The notes: generated from the sequence alone by a model not told the origin. 64,000 nt of DNA from Butyrivibrio hungatei DSM 14810 (GCF_900143205.1 NZ_FRDH01000008.1:1-64000), one strand, 5' to 3'. Positions 7,696 to 17,598 are shown, counted from the stretch's first letter. Made by a program: numbers and translations.

Positions 7696-9303
7696 TTAAG
7701 AAGAACTAAGTTCAGAACCCTCATTGGAATCCTCATTTAACTCATCACCATTTTCCTCTTCTGGCATATCTTCAGAGGTTTCCTCTACTGAAGCATCGCT
7801 ATTAGCAGTTTTTGCCTCTTCTTCACTACTTTCTGAACCTGATGAATCTATAGATGACTCTTTTGAAGAATCATCACTATTTGTAACAGGTTTATTACTT
7901 GCATCTGCATCAATAACAGAAGAATCAAGAATAATGTAATCATATACGTTCAGGCCATACATGGTGTTAGACCTGACAATTGCATATTCATCGTTCTGAT
8001 ACAAGATCTTAACCTGTCTAAAATCAGCATAACCTTTATTTATATTATAAACGCCGATCAGTGTATCAGTCTTACTTACTGTATATCTATCATTTGAATC
8101 AGGCTTTATCAATATATCACCGGTTCTGATAGTGTCAGTATCAATGTAATACTCAGTCTCAGTCTCATTATAGATTGAAAGTTCAATGAACTCTGTAGTT
8201 TCATTACCCTGTTCATCGTATTTATCTCTCAATACACCAGTAGAATTGTCATTATTTTTGATCATATAATCCTTAGGTATTAAATAAAAGGATTTATTAA
8301 CGATTGCTGAATTAGGAATCTTAAGCCCGGTCTCATCCTCTGTAATGATCTCTACGCTAAGGAATCTGTCTCTGCAGAACGTGATCATGGAGTTTGTAAA
8401 TGTAAGCATTACAAAGGTGTCTCCATCAGCGTTTGTATATGTAGAAACCTTGCCCCAGGACTCATCCTGGTTCTTAATAAATCGAACCTTTACATATTCA
8501 AGTTCTTCAAGCTCTTTTACCCTTTCAGGATCATTTTCCTGAATAACAATAGACCATTCTTCATTAGTACATATTTTGTAAACAGGATCGCCTGGTTTAA
8601 CAAGAGTATTGTTTATAAGCTGATTCTTTTCATAGGCAGACTCATCGAAATGAGCAGCTGTAATTGTCTGAAGGGTAAGATCTTCATAACCATCTGTTGA
8701 ATAAACAACTATACCAGTATCCTGCGCATTCTTATAAATGATAGATGAAAGAGTTCCGCTATTTTCATTAAGGGACTGAATATTCTGCAAAATACTACTA
8801 TTAGAAAGCTTTTGAACTGTACCATCAAGACTTATCTTGAAATCATATACAGTGTAAAAACTATTGGCATCAAAAGAAGAATCAAAGTTAACTATCTGTG
8901 TTCTAAGCTCAGAAAGATCTTCATCACTAAGGGCAACTTCTTCAGATCCCTGTGACTTTAAGTATTCAAGAAGCTGACCAGATTCATCAACGGTATATAC
9001 AAGATTGCCAACGGCAACTCTTCCGCCTTCTGTTGCAAAATAGTTGATGTATCCAGCATTTTCACTAGTAATGATCTTTTCTGTTCGAAGTGCAACTGCT
9101 GTATAGATATTATTTGAAGACAGGGAACCTTCAATTACCTGGTAGCCTATCATATGGTCTTTTTTAAGATAAGTAACAACACTGATCAAGATGTAGATTG
9201 CCATTACAGCAAAGAACACCATACCAATGTTTATGTTATTCAAATTTTTAGGATATCTAGTTAATTTATTGCCTGATCTATCTGACATATTTTTTCCATT
9301 CAT
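7696..9303 (-). CDS. HlyD/membrane-fusion-like protein of the sepF cluster
   Basis: This 535-aa protein has a short basic cytoplasmic N-terminus, one membrane segment (NIGMVFFAVMAIYILISVVTYL) and a long extracytoplasmic part. A lipoyl/biotinyl-like hairpin (ENAGYINYFATEGGRVAVGNLVYTVDESG) and later beta-rich segments recall HlyD-type adaptor proteins. The C-terminus is a long Ser/Glu/Asp-rich tail, unusual for an efflux adaptor. No ABC or RND partner gene is nearby; the link with sepF suggests a cell-envelope or division role, which is inference. The start is uncertain: ATG 9303 has no clear Shine-Dalgarno, and ATG 9288 follows GGA. Both lie right after a very stable hairpin. Confidence 0.75.
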   Translation of the reverse strand: MNGKNMSDRSGNKLTRYPKNLNNINIGMVFFAVMAIYILISVVTYLKKDHMIGYQVIEGSLSSNNIYTAVALRTEKIITSENAGYINYFATEGGRVAVGNLVYTVDESGQLLEYLKSQGSEEVALSDEDLSELRTQIVNFDSSFDANSFYTVYDFKISLDGTVQKLSNSSILQNIQSLNENSGTLSSIIYKNAQDTGIVVYSTDGYEDLTLQTITAAHFDESAYEKNQLINNTLVKPGDPVYKICTNEEWSIVIQENDPERVKELEELEYVKVRFIKNQDESWGKVSTYTNADGDTFVMLTFTNSMITFCRDRFLSVEIITEDETGLKIPNSAIVNKSFYLIPKDYMIKNNDNSTGVLRDKYDEQGNETTEFIELSIYNETETEYYIDTDTIRTGDILIKPDSNDRYTVSKTDTLIGVYNINKGYADFRQVKILYQNDEYAIVRSNTMYGLNVYDYIILDSSVIDADASNKPVTNSDDSSKESSIDSSGSESSEEEAKTANSDASVEETSEDMPEEENGDELNEDSNEGSELSSS

Positions 9304-9309
9304 ACATTA

Positions 9310-9337
9310 TATAAGCCGCGGAAAACCGCGGCTTATA
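9310..9337 (-). promoter_or_regulatory. Very stable GC-rich hairpin before the HlyD-like gene
   Basis: A 12-bp perfect stem (9310-9321 with 9326-9337) closes on a 4-nt AAAA loop and is far more GC-rich than its surroundings. It sits only a few bases before the start of the HlyD-like gene. There is no clear T run on its downstream side, so it may be a weak terminator, an mRNA-end stabiliser or a translation-control hairpin. Confidence 0.6.
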
Positions 9338-9356
9338 TAAAAATAATACTTTAACA

Positions 9357-9776
9357 TTAAAGTGAAATTACAACCTTGGATTTAACACTTTCTGGAAGTT
9401 CTGACTCATCCATAGATAAACTAAGAACAAAGTCTACATTGAACTTTTCACTAAGCTTTTCAAGCTTATCAATTGTCTTGGAAATATCCTCACCTTCAAG
9501 GCAAGAAATCTTCAAAAAACTATCAAAATACATTTGCTGGAGATCATGGTCCTGAGAAATGATACCACTTACGAATCCGATAAATTCATCGGCATTTGAA
9601 ACCATAAATTCTGGAACTACAATAAGACGAATTTTGTTGTTTAACTCATACATGTGCTTGGTATTCTTATCTAAGAATACTACGCTTCCGAGTACATTCT
9701 GAACCTCGGTATTAACCTTGTCCAATAAGCATTTGGTCTTTCCTTTTCCCTTTTTCCCAACAATTAACTGAACCAT
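9357..9776 (-). CDS. Small P-loop protein of unknown function
   Basis: This 139-aa protein begins MVQLIVGKKGKGKTKCLLDKV, a Walker A-type loop at its very N-terminus. SVVFLDKNTKHMYELN, a beta-strand IRLIVVPEF and a C-terminal FVLSLSM strand follow, so it looks like a minimal P-loop fold with no obvious Walker B aspartate. The start at 9776 is set by AGGAGGG 7 nt upstream; an ATG two codons earlier is too close. It lies between the DD-carboxypeptidase and the HlyD-like gene in the cell-wall cluster, suggesting an envelope role, but no function can be assigned. Confidence 0.75.
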   Translation of the reverse strand: MVQLIVGKKGKGKTKCLLDKVNTEVQNVLGSVVFLDKNTKHMYELNNKIRLIVVPEFMVSNADEFIGFVSGIISQDHDLQQMYFDSFLKISCLEGEDISKTIDKLEKLSEKFNVDFVLSLSMDESELPESVKSKVVISL

Positions 9777-9847
9777 CGGCATACCCTCCTGCAAGTTAGA
9801 ATTATTTCATGTATTAATTATAAAATATTAACTAATAAATGACAACC

Positions 9848-10822
9848 TTAATTAGTGATTTCAGAGAGCAAATTCGACATGTCTTTATACAAAGTCCCAG
9901 AGTCTGTATCGCGCATGATCACTGCGATGTAGGGATTTTCATTTCCGTCTTTTGCAAGTAGTATAAGACAATGTCCAGCAGCTGTTGTAGTACCTGTTTT
10001 ACCACCTATTACTGTAATACCTGATGGAGCTTTGGAATTACCATTGATAAAGCCGTTAGTACTAGAAACTGACACATCTTTAGTACCACCTGATGCAGTC
10101 TGATATGAAGTTGAGTACTCCTTCATATTGATGATCTCCTGGAAGGTATCATAGCCCATGGCTGCATTAAAGATAAGGTACATATCATAAGCAGTTACAT
10201 AATGGTCTTCTGCCTGAAGTCCATGAGGATTCTGGAAATGAGAATTAGTCGCACCAATGTTTATAGCTTCCTGATTCATCATATCTACAAAGCCATCGAT
10301 AGAGCCACCGATGTTAGAAGCAATAAGGTTAGCTACATCATTAGCAGAATAGATCAAAAGAAGTCTAAGGGCCTGATCAAGAGTCATTCTATCTCCCTCT
10401 TTAAGGCCGACCTTCTGCGCTCCACTCTCATTTACATATACATCTGAACCAGCAACAAGCACCTGGTCTAATGAACCATATTTAAGCGCAACATAGGCAG
10501 TCATAACCTTGGTAAGGCTGGCTGGAAGTGCTTTATCATTTACATTTTTTGCAAAAAGGGTTTCTCTGCTATTAAGGTCAAAAAGACCTGCACTTAATGA
10601 ATCGCCGATTTCAAGGCTATCCCGATCCACATCTGTATTGACTACACAGATATCAGATGCGAAGGTTGGATAAACTTCTGAATCCCTAGCATCTGCTGTA
10701 GAAGAAGAAACAGAATACTTAGCAGAGTAAGAAAAGTAAGAACAGCCGCTTAAACAAAAAGCTGCCACTGTTATTAACGTTATCAGTCTAAAAAACTTAC
10801 TTGTACATTTCACGCCACTCAA
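9848..10822 (-). CDS. D-alanyl-D-alanine carboxypeptidase, lipoprotein (peptidase S11)
   Basis: Low-molecular-mass penicillin-binding protein (324 aa) that trims the terminal D-Ala from peptidoglycan stem peptides. The active-site motifs are complete: SLTK near residue 102, SAN near 159 and KTGTT near 275. A signal sequence ends in the lipobox LSGC, so it is probably a lipoprotein rather than anchored by the C-terminal amphipathic helix of DacA. It overlaps the end of mgsA by 26 nt and seems to start at TTG (10822) after GGGGAGAT; a GTG three codons later is an alternative. Membership in the elongation cluster fits wall maturation. Confidence 0.9.
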   Translation of the reverse strand: MSGVKCTSKFFRLITLITVAAFCLSGCSYFSYSAKYSVSSSTADARDSEVYPTFASDICVVNTDVDRDSLEIGDSLSAGLFDLNSRETLFAKNVNDKALPASLTKVMTAYVALKYGSLDQVLVAGSDVYVNESGAQKVGLKEGDRMTLDQALRLLLIYSANDVANLIASNIGGSIDGFVDMMNQEAINIGATNSHFQNPHGLQAEDHYVTAYDMYLIFNAAMGYDTFQEIINMKEYSTSYQTASGGTKDVSVSSTNGFINGNSKAPSGITVIGGKTGTTTAAGHCLILLAKDGNENPYIAVIMRDTDSGTLYKDMSNLLSEITN

Positions 10823-11192
10823 GATCTCCCCTATCCAATGACTTTACAAGAAGCTCAGCCGAAGCAAGATTAGTTGCTACAGGAATATTATGCATGTCGC
10901 AAAGTGACATAATATTACTGATATCCGGCTCATGTGACTTAACTGTAAGAGGATCTCTAAGAAAAATTACAAGGTCGATCTCATTATGTTCAATAGCTGC
11001 GCCAAGCTGCTGTGCTCCACCAAGATGTCCAGCAAGATACTTGTGCACAGAAAGATTTGTTACTTCCTCAACTAATCTACCAGTTGTACCTGTGGCATAA
11101 AGATCATTTTTGCTAAGGATACCTCTATATGCAATGCAGAAGTTCTGCATAAGTTTCTTTTTCGCATCATGCGCGATCAGTGCGATATTCAT
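10797..11192 (-). CDS. mgsA: Methylglyoxal synthase
   Basis: Converts dihydroxyacetone phosphate to methylglyoxal and phosphate, a bypass of lower glycolysis. The 131-aa length and the motifs [40 protein letters not shown] and [11 protein letters not shown] match MgsA, including its phosphate-binding TGTTG loop. It follows rodA by 4 nt and overlaps the DD-carboxypeptidase gene, so it is embedded in the rod-shape operon, an association seen in other Firmicutes. Confidence 0.95.
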   Translation of the reverse strand: MNIALIAHDAKKKLMQNFCIAYRGILSKNDLYATGTTGRLVEEVTNLSVHKYLAGHLGGAQQLGAAIEHNEIDLVIFLRDPLTVKSHEPDISNIMSLCDMHNIPVATNLASAELLVKSLDRGDLEWREMYK

Positions 11193-11196
11193 CTAA

Positions 11197-12321
11197 TCAT
11201 AACCTCCCAAACAAATTTTTATTACCTTGAAGTCTAACGTTTAATACAAAGCCTATGCCTGCATAAACACTAAGAAGTGATGTTAATCCATAACTAACAA
11301 ACGGCAGTGGCAATCCAGTATTTGGAAGCACGCCTGTTGCCACGCCTACGTTGATAAAGCCCTGAAAACCTATCCAAGCACCAACACCAGCTGCAATAAG
11401 CTCTCCTGCTTTATCCTTTGCCTTTGTTGAAATAATAAAACACTCAATAGCAATAGCAAAGACCAAAACAAGCACGATCACTGAACCCACAAATCCAAAT
11501 TCTTCACCGATAACAGTGAAGATAAAGTCTGTCTGTGACTCAGAAATAAAGCCACCATTCAAAACAGAACTGATCTCATTAGTATTATAGCCCTTACCAA
11601 ATAACTGTCCGGAACCAATAGCCATCATTGAATTTAAAGTCTGATAAGCCTCGGCATTAGCATAATCTTCAGGATGGAGCCAAGCCAAAATACGCCTCTG
11701 CTGATAATCTTTAAGAATGCTTGTATCTTCCTGAACAGCATTATAAATAATGAACAGTGCTGCAGGAATGGCGACTCCGAGTACTGCTACAACTATTCTC
11801 CAATCTATTCCAGCAACAAACATTATAGATGAGAAAATAAGCATTAGCATAATGCAAGTAGACAGATCAGGCTGCATAAATATGAGCCCCAAAGGTAAAG
11901 CTAAAAGAATTACACATATGACAACAAAGCCAAAATTCTTAATTTTGTCCTTATATTTCATAATAAACTGCGCATAAAATAAAATCAATAATATTTTAGC
12001 TGCCTCAGAAGGCTGAAATGTAATGCCAAGAAGGCTGATCCATCTCTGAGCACCGTTTGTTGTGCTGCCAAGAGGAGAAAGGACAAGCGCAAGCAGGACA
12101 ATATTAATCAAATAAAATGGTATAAAGAGCTTAAGTATAACGCCATAATCCAGCAATGATAAAAATATCATAACCACTACGCCAAAAATCATACCTGCAG
12201 TCTGCTTTGTAACAAAATCAGGTTTAGCAGAACTGATACTCATTATTCCAATGATTGTAAGTCCAATGACCATAAGCAAAAGTGCAAAGTCGTAATTGGA
12301 CAACTTGTATTTCTTTAACAT
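11197..12321 (-). CDS. rodA: Rod-shape SEDS glycosyltransferase RodA
   Basis: Integral-membrane peptidoglycan polymerase of the SEDS family (374 aa, about 10 membrane segments) that works with PBP2 in elongation. Visible signatures include STTNGAQRWISLLGITFQPSEAAK, the loop GSGQLFGKG and, near the C-terminus, VGVATGVLPNTGLPLPFVSYG. It lies 12 nt downstream of its partner PBP2 gene, matching the mrdA-mrdB pair of other bacteria. RodA rather than FtsW is chosen from this context. Confidence 0.94.
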   Translation of the reverse strand: MLKKYKLSNYDFALLLMVIGLTIIGIMSISSAKPDFVTKQTAGMIFGVVVMIFLSLLDYGVILKLFIPFYLINIVLLALVLSPLGSTTNGAQRWISLLGITFQPSEAAKILLILFYAQFIMKYKDKIKNFGFVVICVILLALPLGLIFMQPDLSTCIMLMLIFSSIMFVAGIDWRIVVAVLGVAIPAALFIIYNAVQEDTSILKDYQQRRILAWLHPEDYANAEAYQTLNSMMAIGSGQLFGKGYNTNEISSVLNGGFISESQTDFIFTVIGEEFGFVGSVIVLVLVFAIAIECFIISTKAKDKAGELIAAGVGAWIGFQGFINVGVATGVLPNTGLPLPFVSYGLTSLLSVYAGIGFVLNVRLQGNKNLFGRL

Positions 12322-12333
12322 ACGATCTCCAAA

Positions 12334-15231
12334 TCAGTCAGCGTTTGTAGCACCATCTTGCAGTGTCTGAGCTGTACCAGAAATAATATCATCAGTATCT
12401 TTAAGTTCAAAGTAATATGTAAGCGCCTCTTTGGTGATCTGAGCCGCATAACTTGATGTATAACCATAAGCAATTCTGGTTGCAATAGCTATTTCAGGCT
12501 GCTCATATGGCGCGTAACAAATGAACAATGAATGGTTAGGCCTATTCTTTGATTCCTGTGCAGTACCTGTCTTACCTGCAACAGAAACACCAAGATTAGC
12601 ATAATATGACTTATCCTGTACAACCTGTCTCATACCAAGGTGGATAGCATTCCAGTATGCCTGCGGCATATCAACAGTATTTCTAACAGAAGAACTATAA
12701 TCTTCCAAAAGGTTTCCATTTGAATCAGTAGTCTTATCTATAAGAGTAAGATTATAGCAAGTACCACTATTGGCTACAGTTGTAACATATCTTGCAAGTC
12801 CTACAGTTGTATATGAGTTAGTACCCTGTCCAATTGCAGAACGAACAGCGTCCTCATCAGAAACCTGTGGCTCAGATTCTGCAATCTCGATACCTGACTT
12901 TTCAGAAAGGCCATACATATCTGCATATTTAGCAAGCTTCTGAAGACCAATATCAGAAGAATATGAATTACCAACAAGTCCAAGCCTATAGCCAACCTCA
13001 TAAAAGAATAAGTTACAGGAATTTCTGATACCCCCAGTAACATTAAGACCGCCATGTCCTCTAGGATAGATCCAGCACTTAGGTGGGTGATCAAGTTTTT
13101 CAAATATACCGCCGCAATAAATGACAGAGTCAGTTGTTATCACTCCTTCCATAAGACCAGCTGTTGAAGAAACGATCTTAAATGTAGAACCAGGCGCAGT
13201 CTTTTGCTGTGTAGCATAGTTATAAAGTGGATTAGAATTATCACTACGAAGCTTAGCGTAATACTCAGCATCTACACCATTAGCCATCATATTATTGTCA
13301 TATCCAGGATATGACACAAGTGCAAGTACATCACCCGTATTAACATCAGTAACGACCATTGATCCGGTACATGGATCAAGAGCAAGCTGAGCAGGTGTGA
13401 TATCCAAATTAGAGATCCTGTTTACCATGAAGGTGTATGAGGACTCTCCGCCTCTATTCCATAAAGCCTTTTCTTCTTCTGTTATCTCAACTACCTGTTG
13501 TTCCAAAAGAAGGTTACATACATCGGTTCCGCTTATATTTCCATCCAGCAAAAGATATTTGTAAAGCCTTGTCTGGAAATCATAATCCGCAGATAGTTCA
13601 TCAATTATATAATTGACAATCTGATTAAAGATCTCTTCTGAATCAGCATATTGATTATCAATACTAAGCTTGCTGACATCAACCCAGTTCATAGCAATAG
13701 CATATTTAATATACTCAGTAAGAGAAATAACCTCATCTGTTGTCCAGGCAATATAAGTAGCATCCTGTTTATCAACTAAAGCAGAATTGATGATGCCATC
13801 TGAATACAGATTTGCGGCAATGTGACTCATGTACCACTGATATTCCTTAGAAAGAGATTCATAAGGAGTCTTTTTTTCTAAAAGCTCATTCCTGATCTCT
13901 GCAAGGACAGATGCATTCTTGTCCAGATAAGACTGATATACCTTACTCTCAGTATCTTTAGCCTTATCAGATGAGAAATGATTGATGTCTACAATATCAT
14001 TATCAAAAACAGCATAATATACGTCATAGATAGGAATGACAATGTTGCTTGAGCTGGAAGTCTCAGTATATGTATAGGTTTTGACATTTTGTATCTTAGA
14101 AACAAGGATACCCGCAAGGGACTGCTCAATGATGTTATAGCATGCCTCAGTAAGATCCTTATCGATAGTAAGATACACGTCATTACCAGCAACAGAATCA
14201 ACGTAATTACTTGTTTCGATAACCTGACCTGTATTATCAACATAAACAGTCTCAGAACCCTTTGTTCCCTGAAGAGTTGATTCCATAGCCTGCTCGATAC
14301 CAGACTTACCAACTATATCATTGATTCCATAGCTGCTATCTACCTTTTGAAGTTCAGCAAGTTCATCCTCAGAAACCTTACCTGTATATCCAAGAACCTG
14401 AGAAAAATACACTGAATCAACATACTTTCTGGCAGTGCTTTCCTCGATAGATACACCATCAAGAGTGTATGCATTCTCCATAACGTCAGCCACAGTCTGA
14501 TCACTAACATCAGAAGCAACTGTTGTATCAATGTACTTCTGGAAACTGTTAGCATTCATATTGTATCTGACAGTCAATATCTTTAGTGCTCTGTCATTGG
14601 TATAGCCTTTTCTTGGAACAAAGCTGGATGAAACGCCAGGCGTCTCATATTCACCAATACCAAAGGTCTTGCAAAGGTCATTAACAACCTCTTCTGCTGT
14701 TTTGGTCTTTTCCTCGTATTTAAGGTCATTAATAGATGTATGACCATAAACATCTGCAAGAAAACGAAGCTGTGAATTACCCGTTACATTAAACTCAAAC
14801 TCATTATTTTCATTAAGTACAATGTTGAAATCATGATCTACGTTATCACCATTTTGTTCTATGATATCGATAAGTCTATTAAGAGTCTCGTTAATTGCAG
14901 CATTTTTTCCTGAACCAGACTTATATACGTCTTCGATAGTTACAGAGTTTGCCAGCTCATTATATGCCAAAAGATTTCCGTTTCTATCATAAATATTACC
15001 CCTGGCCGCAGGAATAGTCTTTTCCTTCTTGATCCTAAGTTTAAAGGAATCAAGATAATACTCGCCATTAATTACCTGTAGTGAAAAAAGCCTGTACACC
15101 AGGATACAAGCAAGAGAAAAAAGGACAAAGCAAACAATGACAGCTCTGGAGGTTATGAACTTTACAAATCCTTCTTTAAAATTCTCAAACAAACTTCTTT
15201 GCGCTCCTTTGCTCCTTTTCATCAATAGCAT
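12334..15231 (-). CDS. Penicillin-binding protein 2 (elongasome transpeptidase) with a large insert
   Basis: Class B PBP that cross-links peptidoglycan during elongation. One N-terminal membrane segment (residues about 28-48) is followed by a dimerisation/pedestal domain starting RGNIYDRNGNLLAYN. The transpeptidase motifs are STFK near 682, SCN near 738 and KTGT near 887. At 965 aa it is much longer than the usual 600-700. The extra length is about 235 residues between LTIDKDLTEACYNII (about 354) and LALDPCTGSMVVTDV (about 617), which are nearly adjacent in typical PBP2. The start overlaps mreD by 47 nt and has only a weak ribosome-binding site, implying coupling. Confidence 0.93.
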   Translation of the reverse strand: MLLMKRSKGAQRSLFENFKEGFVKFITSRAVIVCFVLFSLACILVYRLFSLQVINGEYYLDSFKLRIKKEKTIPAARGNIYDRNGNLLAYNELANSVTIEDVYKSGSGKNAAINETLNRLIDIIEQNGDNVDHDFNIVLNENNEFEFNVTGNSQLRFLADVYGHTSINDLKYEEKTKTAEEVVNDLCKTFGIGEYETPGVSSSFVPRKGYTNDRALKILTVRYNMNANSFQKYIDTTVASDVSDQTVADVMENAYTLDGVSIEESTARKYVDSVYFSQVLGYTGKVSEDELAELQKVDSSYGINDIVGKSGIEQAMESTLQGTKGSETVYVDNTGQVIETSNYVDSVAGNDVYLTIDKDLTEACYNIIEQSLAGILVSKIQNVKTYTYTETSSSSNIVIPIYDVYYAVFDNDIVDINHFSSDKAKDTESKVYQSYLDKNASVLAEIRNELLEKKTPYESLSKEYQWYMSHIAANLYSDGIINSALVDKQDATYIAWTTDEVISLTEYIKYAIAMNWVDVSKLSIDNQYADSEEIFNQIVNYIIDELSADYDFQTRLYKYLLLDGNISGTDVCNLLLEQQVVEITEEEKALWNRGGESSYTFMVNRISNLDITPAQLALDPCTGSMVVTDVNTGDVLALVSYPGYDNNMMANGVDAEYYAKLRSDNSNPLYNYATQQKTAPGSTFKIVSSTAGLMEGVITTDSVIYCGGIFEKLDHPPKCWIYPRGHGGLNVTGGIRNSCNLFFYEVGYRLGLVGNSYSSDIGLQKLAKYADMYGLSEKSGIEIAESEPQVSDEDAVRSAIGQGTNSYTTVGLARYVTTVANSGTCYNLTLIDKTTDSNGNLLEDYSSSVRNTVDMPQAYWNAIHLGMRQVVQDKSYYANLGVSVAGKTGTAQESKNRPNHSLFICYAPYEQPEIAIATRIAYGYTSSYAAQITKEALTYYFELKDTDDIISGTAQTLQDGATNAD

Positions 15232-15709
15232 TATTGACTTTCAGGATTATAGGATAATAGAAAATAGCAATGATAGCAGTGTATACAGCTTCCGGAAGTA
15301 TAACTGTCATCATGTAATAGCCAATATTGAACTTGGTTCTAAATAAGAACATCAAAACATAACAGATAAATCCGAAGATAATATCTGATATCGTAATTAC
15401 CACAATAGGAATTGCCACATTTTGGGAAAAGAAAATGATGTGGAGCTTGCCGACAATAAAACCAATATACATATATATCAGAGCAAAAAAGCCTAGATAT
15501 GTACCAAAGAATATGTCAACTAAAAGTCCACAAAAAAAGCCTGATAAAAGTCCTGCCCTATCACCTTTAATAAAAGCGATGGAAGCAGTCATTATCATAA
15601 GCAGATTTGGTGTTATTCCGCCAAGGTCAATAATACGAAAAATAGTAGTCTGTAAAATAAACGACACAATAACAAATATGAAATTAATTAATACTCTTCT
15701 AATATTCAT
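15185..15709 (-). CDS. mreD: Rod shape-determining protein MreD
   Basis: Small integral-membrane protein (174 aa, five to six predicted segments) of the elongation complex, linking MreC to the cell-wall enzymes. Conserved features are the charged NIRRVLINFIFVIV start, TPNLLMIMTASIAFIKGDRAGLLSGFFCGLLVDIFFGTYLG and a hydrophobic C-terminal half. MreD sequences are poorly conserved; position between mreC and the PBP2 gene makes the call firm. Confidence 0.93.
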   Translation of the reverse strand: MNIRRVLINFIFVIVSFILQTTIFRIIDLGGITPNLLMIMTASIAFIKGDRAGLLSGFFCGLLVDIFFGTYLGFFALIYMYIGFIVGKLHIIFFSQNVAIPIVVITISDIIFGFICYVLMFLFRTKFNIGYYMMTVILPEAVYTAIIAIFYYPIILKVNNAIDEKEQRSAKKFV

Positions 15710-15714
15710 AGTGT

Positions 15715-16584
15715 TTATTTGCCGCCATTATTTTTGAGTTCCAAAAGTACCAATACTTCATTCATGTGCTCAAAATCCACGGCAGGTGTTATAGTTCCCG
15801 ATTTTGTAAGGTTATTTGAGTCATCATCGATAGTTGAAATGTAGCCGATCAAAATACCTGGAAGATACTTATCACTGATATTGGATGTAACGATCTTGTC
15901 ACCAATCTTAACCCTGTCAACATCATCAACAAGCTTTGAAAAGCTAATGTAACCATTTCTGTATTTCTCAAGATCACCTGAAACAATAAGATTATCAGAG
16001 GAAGAAAGAACCATTCCACTGACAGATGAATTGTCTGCAATAATAGACTGAACCTTAGCCCAATCTGGTCCAACATCAATTACACGACCCACAAGCCCGC
16101 CGCCTGCGATAACATTCATATCAACCTGAATGCCATCGTCTGATCCTTTATCAATAACAAAGGAATAATACCAGTTACCAGCATCCTTAGCTATTATCCT
16201 GGCACCAGTCTTCTTGTATTCTTCATACTGTGCATCAAGTTCATACAAAGTACGAAGCTCTGTAAGTTCATATTTTTCCTGCTCAAGATTAGTATTTGCA
16301 ATTGTAAGCTCATCAACCTGCTCTTTTAATTTCTCATTTTCTTCAAGGAGCTTAGTAATAGATGAAAGCTTATCAGTTGTTTCTTTGATACTAGTAGAAA
16401 CAGATGTTATACCCTTTTGAAAAGGTACAACAAAAACACCTGCAAAAGAGTTCAAAGGCCCTGTAAACAGGTTTGTATTGAACGTGATCACAATAAGTGC
16501 CGTACATACTATTGTTAAAATAAAGAGGAGATATTTACTTGGAAGTGTAAATTCTTCTCCTCTTCTCTTGATTATGGGACTCAT
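15715..16584 (-). CDS. mreC: Rod shape-determining protein MreC
   Basis: Bitopic scaffold protein (289 aa) of the elongation complex. One N-terminal membrane segment (YLLFILTIVCTALIVITF) precedes a coiled coil rich in Leu/Glu (KLLEENEKLKEQVDELTIANTNLEQEKYEL). The double beta-barrel domain follows, with VIAGGGLVGRVIDVGPDWAKVQSIID-like residues. It abuts mreB directly and precedes mreD by 5 nt. Confidence 0.95.
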   Translation of the reverse strand: MSPIIKRRGEEFTLPSKYLLFILTIVCTALIVITFNTNLFTGPLNSFAGVFVVPFQKGITSVSTSIKETTDKLSSITKLLEENEKLKEQVDELTIANTNLEQEKYELTELRTLYELDAQYEEYKKTGARIIAKDAGNWYYSFVIDKGSDDGIQVDMNVIAGGGLVGRVIDVGPDWAKVQSIIADNSSVSGMVLSSSDNLIVSGDLEKYRNGYISFSKLVDDVDRVKIGDKIVTSNISDKYLPGILIGYISTIDDDSNNLTKSGTITPAVDFEHMNEVLVLLELKNNGGK

Positions 16585-17589
16585 TTATTTATCCTCTTCA
16601 ATTCCATACGCAAGAGCTTTATACTGGTCATCCTTAATAATCTTTGCAAGACCAAGTGCAACAGAACCAATTGGATTTTCTGCGATATTTACGTTAAGGC
16701 CAACACCATTGCTAAGTCTCTGAGCAAGATGGCTAACCTGTGATGCACCACCTGTAAGATAAAGACCATGCTTAAAAATATCTGCAGCAAGTTCTGGTGG
16801 AGTCTTCTCAAGAGTAGCTTTAACATTATCAAGGATAGCATCAAAGTTCTCTAAAAGAGCCTGATTGATAAGCTCTGTAGGTATCATTCTCTCAACAGGA
16901 AGTCCGGTAACGATATCTCTACCATAAACAACTGCATCTTTACCCTCTTTTTCAAGTTCCTTAAGAGACATCTTTACGTTTTCAGATGTCTTTTCTCCGA
17001 TAAGAAGACCAAACTCCTTACGGATAACGTTTCTGATAGACTCATCAAACTTCTTACCGCCAACTTTGATAAGTTTACTAACAACGATACCTCTAAGTGA
17101 AAGGATAGAGATCTCAGTTGTATCATAACCAACGTTAACAACTAAAACACCCTGAGAGTTCATAACGTCAACATTCATTCCAAGTCCATCAGCAAGAGGC
17201 TTCTTGACCATCATGATCTTCTTGGCCTTGATGCCTGCATCATTGATAAGATCATGGAAAGCTCTTCTCTCAACTTCTGTTACATCCTTAGGAACTGCGA
17301 TATAAACGTCGCAAGGCTTAACAGCGCCCTTCATCTGATCTGTGATAAAAAGCTTTACAAGTGTCTCCATGTGCTCGATATCAGCAATAACACCGCTATT
17401 TAAAGGATAAGATATCTTGATCTTATCTGGAGCCTTTTCATACATATCGTAAGCTGAATTACCATATGCAAAAACATTTGTTTTATTTTCTATGGCAATC
17501 ATGTTTTTTTCAACTGTAAGGTTGTCCTCATCCTTGTTGAAAATCTTGATGTTGCTAGTACCGAGGTCGATTCCAAAAATATTACCCAT
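16585..17589 (-). CDS. mreB: Rod shape-determining protein MreB
   Basis: Actin-like ATPase (334 aa) that forms membrane-bound filaments and orients elongation enzymes. Nucleotide-binding signatures are IFGIDLGTSNIKIF at the N-terminus, VNVGYDTTEISILS in the middle and YLTGGASQVSHLAQRL near the end. The typical MreB membrane-binding features are not obvious. It heads the mreBCD-PBP2-rodA set and follows radC by 9 nt. Within the MreB/Mbl group this copy cannot be assigned further. Confidence 0.94.
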   Translation of the reverse strand: MGNIFGIDLGTSNIKIFNKDEDNLTVEKNMIAIENKTNVFAYGNSAYDMYEKAPDKIKISYPLNSGVIADIEHMETLVKLFITDQMKGAVKPCDVYIAVPKDVTEVERRAFHDLINDAGIKAKKIMMVKKPLADGLGMNVDVMNSQGVLVVNVGYDTTEISILSLRGIVVSKLIKVGGKKFDESIRNVIRKEFGLLIGEKTSENVKMSLKELEKEGKDAVVYGRDIVTGLPVERMIPTELINQALLENFDAILDNVKATLEKTPPELAADIFKHGLYLTGGASQVSHLAQRLSNGVGLNVNIAENPIGSVALGLAKIIKDDQYKALAYGIEEDK

Positions 17590-17598
17590 TTCTTCTCC

